Part shown: positions 40,451 to 50,960 of the stretch, piece by piece
Position numbering within the stretch: the first letter of the stretch is position 1
How the letters are laid out: every line of letters begins with the position of its first letter
NCBI GenBank assembly: GCA_030157785.1
Contig: JAOAUC010000077.1
Location: 1 to 64,000 of the forward strand
Direction of reading: 5' to 3'
DNA length: 64,000 nucleotides
From: Zoogloea oleivorans
GTDB lineage: Bacteria > Pseudomonadota > Gammaproteobacteria > Burkholderiales > Rhodocyclaceae
Translations under genes and position numbers: made by a program
The notes under the pieces: model-generated
Database searches by the model: none
What the model was told of the DNA's origin: nothing
The model's input: only the letters and a program-made list of their open reading frames with translations

Positions 40451-41524
40451 TCAGTGGGCCAGGGAAACCAGGTAGATGAAGCCCGAGGTGAAGATGGTCA
40501 CCAGCACGACAACGGCGCTGCCTGCCGCCAGGATGGGCGTGTAGCTGACAATCGCGAAGTGCTTGCCGCAGTGCTTGCAGCGGAAGTAGTCGGTGAAGTT
40601 GATGCCGGCGAAACGGTGCGGATGCATCCGTGACTGGCGGACGTTGGTGCTCTTGCAGTGAATGCAATGGGGGCTGGAGCTGGTGAACAGCGAGAAGCGG
40701 CGGGCCGGCCGGCGCGGGGGCAGGGACTGGGTGGCGGTTTGCTTCCCGATAGAGGGGGGCATTTCGCTGTCCGGTGCGTCGTTTCTGACCTCTGCCAGCT
40801 GGCGATTGACCTGCCCGCGCCGGAACAGGAAGAAAACCAGACCGCCGGTGATGAAGGCGATAAAGGCCACTGCGCCGGTCATGATGTAGGGCTTGACGAT
40901 CTCCCAGGTGCGCTGCATCTGATGGGTGTCGGACGGGGGCTCCACGGCCGTTTGTGTGGTCCTGGCTTCGCCGTGGCCCTGGGCTTTGAGTTCCCGCAGT
41001 TTTTCCTGGCCGTGCCAGGCTGCATCGGTCGGTGTCATGCCGGCGCGGAAGAGGATGACCGCATCGTCGAAAGCGAAGCCGGCTTCCCACCAGGCCAGCC
41101 GGTCTTTTGGCGAGAGTCCTTCGCGCTTCCACTGGACCGGGTCCGAATGGTCCAGGTCTGACATCAGGGTCCTGTTGTTCTTGGTCGAGTCCAGCCACTC
41201 CCGCGCCTCTTCAGCGTCGAAGCCCTTGTCCGACCAGGTGCGTGCGACCACGGGGGGAAAGCCGGCGGCCTTCCAGTCCATCGCCTCGTTGGGGGCAAAG
41301 TTGTAGCTCTGCCATTCCCGCGCTTCCGGCGGCTTCATTCCGGTGTCTTCCCAGCGGCTTACCTTCTGGATGGGCGGAAGGAGCTTGTCGCTGTCGTTCA
41401 CGGTGTTTCCGCTTGCAGGGGCGATCTGGGGCGCCGCTGCAGGGGATTCAGCAGAAGGAGTCTGGGCGAGGGCCGGGGTCGCCGCGAGGGCGAGAGCGGT
41501 GAGGGCGGGTAGAAGGACTTTCAT
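40451..41524 (-). CDS. Membrane protein with 13-residue Trp/Gly-Phe repeats and a zinc ribbon
   Basis: 357 residues, function unknown. A signal peptide (1-20) leads to a stretch (58-172) of repeats with Trp at 58, 71, 84, 97 and 110, exactly 13 apart. The pattern is W-x3-GF-x-P-x-EA-x2, with more divergent copies to about residue 172. Then come a helix (213-234), a linker, two CxxC pairs (Cys287/290 and Cys316/319, zinc-ribbon-like) and a last helix (330-352). It lies on the opposite strand between hupC and hupD, splitting the usual gene order. A hydrogenase link is possible from position only. An in-frame GTG seven codons upstream is an alternative start. Confidence 0.8.
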   Translation of the reverse strand: MKVLLPALTALALAATPALAQTPSAESPAAAPQIAPASGNTVNDSDKLLPPIQKVSRWEDTGMKPPEAREWQSYNFAPNEAMDWKAAGFPPVVARTWSDKGFDAEEAREWLDSTKNNRTLMSDLDHSDPVQWKREGLSPKDRLAWWEAGFAFDDAVILFRAGMTPTDAAWHGQEKLRELKAQGHGEARTTQTAVEPPSDTHQMQRTWEIVKPYIMTGAVAFIAFITGGLVFFLFRRGQVNRQLAEVRNDAPDSEMPPSIGKQTATQSLPPRRPARRFSLFTSSSPHCIHCKSTNVRQSRMHPHRFAGINFTDYFRCKHCGKHFAIVSYTPILAAGSAVVVLVTIFTSGFIYLVSLAH

Positions 41525-41929
41525 GGGAACAGGACAATAAATCACCGGGCTTTTAAACGTACCTCAAAATTATGTCGCAATGCGACAAAAGTCATATTGT
41601 TCAGTGCCTTTAGTTGCAATCGGCCTGTTTGCAGCAGATTCGGGTATTCGTTGGGCATCGTTGGCGCGGTGCCGGCCCGGGAGGACGACGGCAGGGCAGG
41701 ATGGCAGAGGCTATGCGAAGCGCTTTTCCCGTAGTCGATGTGGGGGTGGAAGCTCGGGTTGCTTTTTTTGCTCGGAGTGGACGTACGCTTTTCTTTTCGT
41801 GATGAGGGCGCCGGCAGTCTGCTTGGCAAATCCCGGTCGGAGCCGCCCCTTCCTGTTTTTCTGTGAGGCTTTGAGGGAGTCGGCACGGAACTTGATTGTG
41901 TAATGCATCCCGTTACAAAAGACCTGTTC
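41525..41929. other. Intergenic region before hupD
   Basis: 405 bases between divergent genes with no convincing coding sequence. It holds a 7-1-7 palindrome (41573-41587) and should contain promoters for both the repeat-protein gene and the hupD-hyp unit. GG-N10-GC spacing occurs near 41660, but in GC-rich sequence this is weak evidence for sigma-54. Confidence 0.6.
41573..41587. promoter_or_regulatory. Perfect palindrome, possible operator
   Basis: TGTCGCA-A-TGCGACA, a perfect 7-bp inverted repeat about one centre base, lies 49 bases before the start of the repeat-protein gene. The symmetry and length suit a dimeric repressor or activator. I do not recognise the regulator. Confidence 0.45.
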
Positions 41930-42541
41930 ATGTCCTCTCCACCCAACATTCTCGTTCTGGGTATCGGCAACATCCTGTGGGCCGATGAAGGTTTTGGCGT
42001 GCGCTGCGTCGAGGCCCTGGCCGAGCGCTACGTGCTGCCCGATAGCGTGACGGTGATGGACGGGGGCACCCAGGGCCTCTACCTGCTGCCTTATGTCGAG
42101 GCGGCGAGGCGCCTGCTGGTCTTCGATGCCGTCGATTACGGCGACCCGCCTGGCACTCTGCGCATTGTTGTCGGCGACGAAGTGCCGCGCTTCATGGGCG
42201 CCAAGAAGATGAGCCTGCACCAGACCGGCTTCCAGGAAGTGCTGGCGTCCGCCGAACTCCTTGGGCGCCTGCCGGATGAACTGGTGCTGATCGGTTGCCA
42301 GCCGGTGGAGCTGGAGGATTTTGGCGGCAGCCTGCGTGATACGGTCAAGGCGCAGATCGCCCCGGCCCTCGAGGTGGCCTGCGAATGGCTGACCCGCTGG
42401 GGGGCGCTGCCGGTGCCCTGGAATGGCGTCGGTCGGCAACTCAATGTGGACAGCCTGTCGATGGCCGCCTACGAATCCGGCCGGCCGAGCGAGCACGACG
42501 CCTGCCGTACCGGTGATGCCCGTTTTCTGCAGGAGGACTGA
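41930..42541 (+). CDS. hupD: Hydrogenase maturation protease
   Basis: 203 residues. Clips the C-terminal tail of HupL after nickel insertion. HyaD/HoxM family: VLGIGNILWADEGFGVRCVEAL with the nickel-binding Glu/Asp, DAVDYGDPPGTL and MSLHQTGFQEVL with the conserved His. The start is uncertain between ATG 41930 and an in-frame ATG nine codons upstream; neither has a strong ribosome site. It begins the hupDFGHIJK-hyp run. Confidence 0.95.
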   Translation: MSSPPNILVLGIGNILWADEGFGVRCVEALAERYVLPDSVTVMDGGTQGLYLLPYVEAARRLLVFDAVDYGDPPGTLRIVVGDEVPRFMGAKKMSLHQTGFQEVLASAELLGRLPDELVLIGCQPVELEDFGGSLRDTVKAQIAPALEVACEWLTRWGALPVPWNGVGRQLNVDSLSMAAYESGRPSEHDACRTGDARFLQED

Positions 42542-42545
42542 GTCC

Positions 42546-42851
42546 ATGTGCCTCGGCGTGCCGTACCGCATCATCGAATCCACCGCCTGGGTTGCCCGTT
42601 GTGCGGGCCCGGAGGGCGAGCAGCAAATCGACCTTTCGCTGGTCGGCGAGCAGCCCCCGGGCACCTGGCTGCTGACTTTTCTTGGCGCTGCGCGGGAGGT
42701 TATCGATGCCGACCGGGCCAGCGCCATCAACAATGCGCTGGCTGCCCTGGAGGCCGCCATGAGCGGCGACACGGCGCGCATCGACGCGCTTTTTGCCGAT
42801 CTGGTGGGCCGGGAGCCAAGCCTGCCCGATCATCTCAAGGACCTGTCATGA
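42546..42851 (+). CDS. hupF: Hydrogenase maturation chaperone HupF (HypC family)
   Basis: 101 residues. HypC paralogue with the invariant N-terminal MCLGVPYRI, where Cys2 binds the iron centre. In Ralstonia and Rhizobium the HoxL/HupF form helps deliver or protect the Fe(CN)2CO unit on the large subunit, especially under oxygen. It overlaps hupG by ATGA. Confidence 0.93.
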   Translation: MCLGVPYRIIESTAWVARCAGPEGEQQIDLSLVGEQPPGTWLLTFLGAAREVIDADRASAINNALAALEAAMSGDTARIDALFADLVGREPSLPDHLKDLS

Positions 42852-43300
42852 TTCTTCAGTTTGCCCCGCCCCAGTCGTCCCTCGACAAGCTCGACCTGGC
42901 CCTCCGGCGCCTTGTCGAGCGGAACGGTTTTGCCCGGGTGGCGGATGCCGCCACTTTCGAGGCGGGTGAGGGCTTTGTCCTGCTGCTCCTCACCGACGAC
43001 CCGCAGCGCAGCCCCGAATCCCTGGATGTGGCTGTCGTGCTGCCCGAGGCCCTCAAGGCCCTGAATCTGCCGGCCCGCTGTTACGTCGCCGATTCCGTGC
43101 TCAGCCCCTTGCTCGCCCGGCGTTTCGGCCTCAATCGCTACCCGTCCGTGGTAGCCCTGCGCGACGGCGCCTACCTGGGCGCCTTTAGCGGCATTCTCGA
43201 CTGGATGCCCTTCGTTACCGAACTCAACCTCCTTGCCGTGGCGGAGCCGACGCGCCCGCCGATCTCCATTGCCAGCCAGGATGCCAGGAGCTGTTCATGA
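42848..43300 (+). CDS. hupG: Hydrogenase maturation protein HupG (HyaE/HoxO family)
   Basis: 150 residues, thioredoxin-like fold without a CxxC. Binds the Tat signal region of the small subunit before export. Recognised from the HyaE-type FPVTELNLLA-like end (WMPFVTELNLL), RYPSVVALRDGAYLGAFSG and the gene position. Coupled to hupF and hupH by ATGA overlaps. Confidence 0.88.
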   Translation: MILQFAPPQSSLDKLDLALRRLVERNGFARVADAATFEAGEGFVLLLLTDDPQRSPESLDVAVVLPEALKALNLPARCYVADSVLSPLLARRFGLNRYPSVVALRDGAYLGAFSGILDWMPFVTELNLLAVAEPTRPPISIASQDARSCS

Positions 43301-44151
43301 AACCTTTCCCGATTCCCGTCGTGCCTGTTGGCCCCGGTAGCCAGACCGATGAATCCCCCGATTACCTGGCCATGCCCAGCGGCATGAACACCTTCCAGGC
43401 GCCGCGACTGCCGGAAGCTGCCACGGCCGCCGACATCGCCCGCGCGGTGGAGATCCTCGAAGGCCTGCTGGCCGTAATGTGCGCCCAGCCCATCGACGCC
43501 CCCCGGCCGGCGACAGCCGCGCTGGATGGCGAATCGGCCGGCGTGCGCGAGGTGTTGACCCAGTCCCTCGGCTTTGGCGAAGTCTCCGCCTTCACCCTGG
43601 CGCCGACTCGCGTGCGGGTGCAGGAAACTGCCTTCGCCGCCCTGTGGCGGGTGCTGGAGGAGGGTAAGGGCGGCGGCATCGTCGCTGATCGCCTCGAAAC
43701 CTCGGCCGTGCCGATGGAGCTCTATGCCGCCATGCGCGCCTCCAGCCTGCCCGAGCTTGCCGTGCCGGCCCTGCTGCCCGACATGATGAACGGCGAAGCC
43801 CTGCTGGCCGAAGTGCAGTTGCAGTGCGCCCGCCATCAACCCGGCAAGCCGGCCCACGTGATCAACCTGACCCTGCTGCCGGTGACCGACACGGATCTCG
43901 ACTACCTCTACGGCGCCCTTGGCCACCGGGAGGTGTCGATCCTGTCGCGGGGCTACGGCAACTGCAGGGTTACCAGCACGCGGCTGGCCAACGTGTGGTG
44001 GGTGCAGTATTTCAACAGTATGGATACCCTGATCCTCAACACCATCGAGGTGGTGGACATGCCCGAGGTGGTGCTGGCCGCCGCCGAGGACTACGCTGAC
44101 AGTGTCGAGCGCCTGGGTGAAAACATCGCCATGCTGAAGGAGGATTGCTGA
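43297..44151 (+). CDS. hupH: Hydrogenase maturation protein HupH (HyaF/HoxQ family)
   Basis: 284 residues. HyaF-type accessory protein: MPSGMNTFQAPRLPE at the N-terminus and SRGYGNCRVTSTRLANVWWVQYFNSMDTL near the C-terminus are family hallmarks (the last quoted stretch is two adjoining motifs at about residues 209-237). Thought to act with HupG on small-subunit Fe-S assembly. Confidence 0.92.
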   Translation: MKPFPIPVVPVGPGSQTDESPDYLAMPSGMNTFQAPRLPEAATAADIARAVEILEGLLAVMCAQPIDAPRPATAALDGESAGVREVLTQSLGFGEVSAFTLAPTRVRVQETAFAALWRVLEEGKGGGIVADRLETSAVPMELYAAMRASSLPELAVPALLPDMMNGEALLAEVQLQCARHQPGKPAHVINLTLLPVTDTDLDYLYGALGHREVSILSRGYGNCRVTSTRLANVWWVQYFNSMDTLILNTIEVVDMPEVVLAAAEDYADSVERLGENIAMLKEDC

Positions 44152-44153
44152 CC

Positions 44154-44366
44154 ATGTTCGAAGGCTCCTTCCTTGGCGACGGCGGCAAGCTCGCCGATAC
44201 CGACCGGCTGGAGTGCGGCATCTGCTGGAGCGTCTACGACCCGGCGGAAGGTGACCCGCACTGGAACGTGCCGGCCGGCACGCCCTTCTCGCAGTTGCCG
44301 GAGCACTGGCGCTGCCCCACCTGCGACGCACCGCAGCACAAGTTCATGGTGCTCAAGGATGACTGA
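44154..44366 (+). CDS. hupI: Rubredoxin HupI (HoxR)
   Basis: 70 residues with two cysteine pairs, CGICWSVYDPAEGDP and CPTCDAPQHKF, binding one Fe. HoxR/HupI is needed for the oxygen-tolerant enzyme's unusual proximal cluster in Ralstonia. It overlaps hupJ by 8 bases. Confidence 0.96.
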   Translation: MFEGSFLGDGGKLADTDRLECGICWSVYDPAEGDPHWNVPAGTPFSQLPEHWRCPTCDAPQHKFMVLKDD

Positions 44367-44865
44367 TCCGGAGGGTGCCGATCTGGCCGCGCGCATCGAA
44401 GCCCATTACCGCGGCGTCGCCCGGGGAGCAATGGCCGACGTGCCCCTGTGCAATCCGCGCCTGTCGGTACGCCTGGTGCGCTTGATGGATTGGGAGGGGA
44501 TGCGTCTTGGCGTGCTGGTGACGCCGTGGGCGATCAATCTTGTGCTCTTGCCGGGCACGGGCACCTGGCCTTCGGCGTTGCCGCTGTCCAAGCAGCTGTG
44601 GCGTTTCCCGAGCGGCGATTACGCCTTCATCCACGGCGAGGACAAGGGTTTCGGGCCTTACCAGGCGTGCTCGCTGTTCTCTCCGGCGCTGGAGTTCGAT
44701 TCCATGGAGGCGGCCTGTGAAACGGCCGTTGCGGCCCTGCTGGCCTTGTTGCGCGCACCGATGGATGTGCCGGACACGGCGCCGGCAGCCGAGCCGGCAA
44801 GCCGGCGGCGCTGGTTGTTCGGGCGCACGGATGCATCCGGCTGTGCCGACGGCAACTTGCCGTGA
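44359..44865 (+). CDS. hupJ: Hydrogenase assembly chaperone HupJ (HoxT/HybE family)
   Basis: 168 residues. HybE-type small-subunit chaperone: VPLCNPRLSVRLV, VTPWAINLVLLPGTG and GEDKGFGPYQACSLFSP are diagnostic. The start ATG at 44359 lies inside the hupI 3' end. A basic, Ala-rich tail follows the domain. Confidence 0.92.
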   Translation: MTDPEGADLAARIEAHYRGVARGAMADVPLCNPRLSVRLVRLMDWEGMRLGVLVTPWAINLVLLPGTGTWPSALPLSKQLWRFPSGDYAFIHGEDKGFGPYQACSLFSPALEFDSMEAACETAVAALLALLRAPMDVPDTAPAAEPASRRRWLFGRTDASGCADGNLP

Positions 44866-45713
44866 GTACGCCGGGGCGCCTGTCCCTCGCCGGTGGTCTG
44901 AGCGTTTCGGCTCGCTGGCGGGACGGCGCCCTCGACGACTGGCAGGTGCGCCTGGTTCGGCCGCCGGTAGCCTTGGCGCTGGTCGGGCTGGCGCCGTCCG
45001 AGGCGCTGGCGCGGCTGCCCCTTTATTTCAGCTTGTGTGGCCAGGCCCAGCGGGAAGCCGGCCGGCTGGCCCTCGAAGCGGCCGGCTACGGCCAGGATGA
45101 GCCCGTTGCGTCGTGGCTGCTATGGGCGGAATGTCTCCACGAACACCTGTGGCGCCTGCTCCTCGACTGGCCGCAAACCTATGGCGAGCCACCGCAGACG
45201 GCCGCCTTCGCGGCTTGGCGAGCGGCACGGGGGTTGGGCCGGCGGGCACTGGTCGAGGCCAGCACCCACGTGATCGAGGATTTGTTGCTTGGTGGTGCCG
45301 GCGGTGGCCTGGTGGCCCGTGGCCTGATCCGTCTGCAGACCGAGGAGGGTTCGGCGCCCCTTTGCGCCGGCCTCGAAGCGCGGGTGGCCGCCGTGGTGGC
45401 GGCGGTTGAAGAGCTGGCGGCCGACGGCGTCTACCCCCACGGAGAGACGGGCGAGCCGGCGATGGGCCGTGGCGAGGCGTGGATTCATACCGCCCGCGGA
45501 GCCCTGCATCACGGCGTGCAGCTGAGCGGAGGAGGAGTTGCCGGCTGGCAGGTAGAGGCGCCGACCGATCGCAACTTTGTCGACGAAAAGGGTATTGTGA
45601 AACGCTTGCCGTCCCGCCTGGGGTCGGCTGCCGTGGCCCGTCGGGCGGTGGAGCGGGCGGTATTGGTGCTCGACCCCTGCGTGCCGTTTTCGGTGGAGAT
45701 TTTGAATGCATGA
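44862..45713 (+). CDS. hupK: Hydrogenase maturation protein HupK (HoxV)
   Basis: 283 residues. Poorly conserved relative of the large-subunit fold; HoxV is thought to hold the Fe(CN)2CO unit before transfer to the large subunit. Begins with GTG at 44862, overlapping hupJ by 4 bases. Recognised by its C-terminal EILNA with DPCVPF (an L2 remnant, one Cys) and position. Overlaps hypA by 8 bases. Confidence 0.85.
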   Translation: MSTPGRLSLAGGLSVSARWRDGALDDWQVRLVRPPVALALVGLAPSEALARLPLYFSLCGQAQREAGRLALEAAGYGQDEPVASWLLWAECLHEHLWRLLLDWPQTYGEPPQTAAFAAWRAARGLGRRALVEASTHVIEDLLLGGAGGGLVARGLIRLQTEEGSAPLCAGLEARVAAVVAAVEELAADGVYPHGETGEPAMGRGEAWIHTARGALHHGVQLSGGGVAGWQVEAPTDRNFVDEKGIVKRLPSRLGSAAVARRAVERAVLVLDPCVPFSVEILNA

Positions 45714-46047
45714 AATGTCCCTGGCGGAAGGCATCCGCCAGATCGTCGAGGACGCCGGGCGCAGCCAGGGCTTTGGCAAGGTGAAGATCGTCGTGCTGGA
45801 AATCGGCGAGCTGTCGTCCGTGGAGCCGGAAAGCCTGCGCTTTTGCTTCGATGTGGTGATGAAGGACAGCATCGCCGATGGCGCGCAACTGCAGATCGAC
45901 CCGGTGCCCGGTAGTGGCTGGTGCATGCAGTGTGCCGAAACCGTGCCGATAAGTGCCCTGTACGATCCTTGCCCGAAGTGCGGCAGCTACCAGGTGCAGG
46001 CCACCGGCGGCACCGAAATGCGGGTCAAGGAACTGGAAATCGAATGA
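45706..46047 (+). CDS. hypA: Hydrogenase nickel-insertion protein HypA
   Basis: 113 residues. Delivers nickel with HypB. The N-terminus MHEMSLAEGI holds the Ni-binding His2, and the zinc site has CMQC and CPKC pairs. Length is standard. Confidence 0.97.
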   Translation: MHEMSLAEGIRQIVEDAGRSQGFGKVKIVVLEIGELSSVEPESLRFCFDVVMKDSIADGAQLQIDPVPGSGWCMQCAETVPISALYDPCPKCGSYQVQATGGTEMRVKELEIE

Positions 46048-46058
46048 AGGTGGTTTGA

Positions 46059-46994
46059 ATGTGCAATGTGTGCGGTTGCGGAACCGGTGAAACCCGCATC
46101 GAGGGCGAGGCCGTCGATCACGAACAGGAACACGAGCACGTGCATGCGGACGGCACGGTGCATCGGCACAGTCATGGTGCGGCCGGCCAAAAGTGGGTGC
46201 CGGTGGCCGCGGGCCAAGTGCACCGCCATGCGCCGGCGGGTGAGCACGTCCACGAGCATGCCGACGGCAGCCTCCACTACGGCCACGGCCCGGCCGGCGC
46301 CCACGCACCGGGCATGAGCCAGGCGCAGATGGTGAAGATCGAGCAGAACATCCTCGCCAAGAACGATGGCTTCGCCGAGCGCAACCGGGGCTGGCTGGCC
46401 GAGCGGGGCATCCTGGCCCTCAATCTGGTGTCGAGCCCGGGCTCCGGCAAGACGACCCTGCTGGTGCGCACCATCGAGGCGCTGCAGAGCCGGGTGCCGG
46501 TTGCCGTTGTCGAAGGCGACCAGCAGACCAGCTTCGACGCCGAGCGCATCCGCGCCACCGGCGCCCCGGCGCTGCAGATCAACACCGGCAAGGGCTGTCA
46601 CCTGGATGCCCACATGGTCGGCCGGGCGCTGGAAAAGCTGGCCCCGGCGGACGACAGCGTGCTGCTCATCGAAAACGTCGGCAACCTGGTGTGCCCGGCC
46701 GCCTTCGACCTGGGCGAAGCCGCCAAGGTGGTGGTGCTGTCGGTCACCGAGGGCGAGGACAAGCCTCTCAAGTACCCCGACATGTTTGCTGCGGCCAGCC
46801 TGATGCTGGTGAACAAGATCGACTTGCTGCCCTACCTGAACTTTCCCGTGGATAAAGCCATCGAGTACGCCCTGCGGGTCAATCCGCAGCTCCAGGTGAT
46901 CCAGGTTTCCGCCACCACAGGTGCCGGCTTCGACGCATGGCTGGGCTGGATCGACGCCCGCCTGGCCGAGGCCGTGGCCGCCAGAACCCGGTGA
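46059..46994 (+). CDS. hypB: Hydrogenase nickel-insertion GTPase HypB
   Basis: 311 residues. N-terminal CNVCGCG nickel site, a histidine-rich stretch (about 23-80, many His and His-Glu pairs) that can store nickel, then the GTPase domain: P-loop [25 protein letters not shown], and NKIDLLPY. Hydrolyses GTP to drive nickel insertion. Confidence 0.97.
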   Translation: MCNVCGCGTGETRIEGEAVDHEQEHEHVHADGTVHRHSHGAAGQKWVPVAAGQVHRHAPAGEHVHEHADGSLHYGHGPAGAHAPGMSQAQMVKIEQNILAKNDGFAERNRGWLAERGILALNLVSSPGSGKTTLLVRTIEALQSRVPVAVVEGDQQTSFDAERIRATGAPALQINTGKGCHLDAHMVGRALEKLAPADDSVLLIENVGNLVCPAAFDLGEAAKVVVLSVTEGEDKPLKYPDMFAAASLMLVNKIDLLPYLNFPVDKAIEYALRVNPQLQVIQVSATTGAGFDAWLGWIDARLAEAVAARTR

Positions 46995-47001
46995 CGCGCC
47001 C

Positions 47002-49380
<2,379 letters not shown>

Positions 49381-49421
49381 GGCGCGCCGGCTCCCCGACG
49401 ATTTCATTGAAAGACTGAATC

Positions 49422-49664
49422 ATGTGTCTCGCCATTCCGACCCGCGTGGTCGAACTCCTCCCCGACGGTCAGGCCCTGGTGGACCTGGGCGGCGTGCGCA
49501 AGGCGATTTCCCTCGAACTGGTGGATGACGTGGCGCCCGGCGATTACGTGATCGTCCATGTGGGCTACGCGCTCACCAAGCTCGATCAGGATGAAGCCGA
49601 GCGCACCCTCGCGCTGATGGTCGAGGCCGGCATCGACGTGTCGGGCGAGGCCGCCTCCGCATGA
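49422..49664 (+). CDS. hypC: Hydrogenase maturation chaperone HypC
   Basis: 80 residues. MCLAIPTRVVEL with the functional Cys2; forms a complex with HypD that carries Fe(CN)2CO. Second HypC-type protein in the locus, besides HupF. Overlaps hypD by 4 bases. Confidence 0.97.
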   Translation: MCLAIPTRVVELLPDGQALVDLGGVRKAISLELVDDVAPGDYVIVHVGYALTKLDQDEAERTLALMVEAGIDVSGEAASA

Positions 49665-50800
49665 AGTACGTCGATGAATTCCGCGATGGCGAGGTGGCCA
49701 GGGGGCTGGCCGAGGCCATTGCCCGTGAAGCCCGGCCTGATCGCCGCTACGCCTTCATGGAGTTCTGCGGTGGCCACACCCACGCGATTTCGCGTTACGG
49801 GGTGGCCGACCTGCTGCCGCCCCAGGTGAAGATGATCCACGGCCCCGGCTGCCCGGTGTGCGTGCTGCCCATCGGGCGCATCGACCAGATCATCCGGCTG
49901 GCGCTGGAGGAGGGTGTCACCGTATGCAGTTACGGCGACACCCTGCGCGTGCCGGCTTCCGGGGGCTTGTCGATGCTGCGTGCGCGGGCCCGCGGCGCCG
50001 ACATCCGCATGATCTATTCGGCCGCCGACGCGCTGGCGCTGGCGCAGAAGGAGCCGCAGCGGCAGGTGGTGTTCTTCGCCATCGGCTTCGAGACCACCAC
50101 GCCGCCCACTGCGCTGGTGATCCGTCAGGCGGCGCAGCTGGGCCTGAAGAATTTCAGCGTGCTGTGCTGCCATGTGCTCACGCCGTCGGCGATCACCGCC
50201 ATCCTTGAATCGCCTGAAGTGCGCGAGCTGGGCACGGTGCCGCTGGACGGTTTCATCGGCCCGGCCCACGTCAGCACCATCATCGGCAGCCGGCCCTACG
50301 CCCACTTCGCCGAGGAATACCGCAAGCCGGTGGTCATTGCCGGTTTCGAGCCGCTGGACGTGATGCAGGCCATCCGCATGCTGGTGCGCCAGGTGAATGA
50401 AGGCCGTGCCGAGGTTGAAAACGAATTCACCCGTGCCGTCACCGAGGACGGCAACCTCAAGGCGCAGGCGCTGGTGTCGGAGGTCATGGAGTTGCGTCGC
50501 GAGTTCGAATGGCGCGGCCTCGGCGTGGTGCCCTATTCGGCCCTGCGCATTCGCGACCGTTATGCAGCCTTCGATGCCGAGGCGCGCTTCGGCCTCAAAT
50601 ACCAGGGCGTTCCCGACCATAAATCCTGCGAATGCGGGGCCATCCTGCGCGGCGTCAAGCGGCCCCTCGACTGCAAGCTGTTCGGCTCCGTGTGCACGCC
50701 GGAAACACCCATGGGCTCGTGCATGGTGTCGTCCGAAGGGGCTTGTGCCGCGCACTACACCTACGGCCGTTTTCGCGACATTCCGGTTGTTGCTGCGTGA
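49661..50800 (+). CDS. hypD: Hydrogenase maturation protein HypD
   Basis: 379 residues. Fe-S scaffold for assembly of the Fe(CN)2CO unit. Motifs: MEFCGGHTHAISRYG, HGPGCPVCVLPIGRID, GFETTTPPTA and cysteines of the [4Fe-4S] site near the C-terminus (SCECGAILRGVKRPLDCKLF, then GSVCTPETPMGSCMVSSEGAC). Confidence 0.97.
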   Translation: MKYVDEFRDGEVARGLAEAIAREARPDRRYAFMEFCGGHTHAISRYGVADLLPPQVKMIHGPGCPVCVLPIGRIDQIIRLALEEGVTVCSYGDTLRVPASGGLSMLRARARGADIRMIYSAADALALAQKEPQRQVVFFAIGFETTTPPTALVIRQAAQLGLKNFSVLCCHVLTPSAITAILESPEVRELGTVPLDGFIGPAHVSTIIGSRPYAHFAEEYRKPVVIAGFEPLDVMQAIRMLVRQVNEGRAEVENEFTRAVTEDGNLKAQALVSEVMELRREFEWRGLGVVPYSALRIRDRYAAFDAEARFGLKYQGVPDHKSCECGAILRGVKRPLDCKLFGSVCTPETPMGSCMVSSEGACAAHYTYGRFRDIPVVAA

Positions 50801-50890
50801 CGGGGCGTGGAAAGAAGGTGTTGATGTCGAAAAGCTGCCGGATGGTTGCCCGTGCCCGTGACTTTTATCCGGTAATACCCGTCGAAAGGT

Positions 50891-50917
50891 TAAGTCTTGT
50901 CATGCAGTGGCCGATAA
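50891..50917 (+). promoter_or_regulatory. FliA (sigma-28) promoter of the FIST chemoreceptor
   Basis: TAAG (50891-50894), exactly 15 bases, then a perfect GCCGATAA (50910-50917). The consensus is TAAA-N15-GCCGATAA. The predicted start of transcription is about 37 bases before the GTG of the chemoreceptor gene. It lies in the 160-base gap after hypD and gives the receptor its own motility-class promoter inside the hyp gene run. Confidence 0.75.
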
Positions 50918-50960
50918 GCCGCCACACGGCCCGTCTCGAGGCCGGGCAAGGAGACAAGAA

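Noticed and set aside
41650..41680. Second sigma-54 promoter upstream of hupD
   Set aside because: GG-N10-GC spacing occurs but the -12 element lacks TT and the region is GC-rich, so chance matches are expected.
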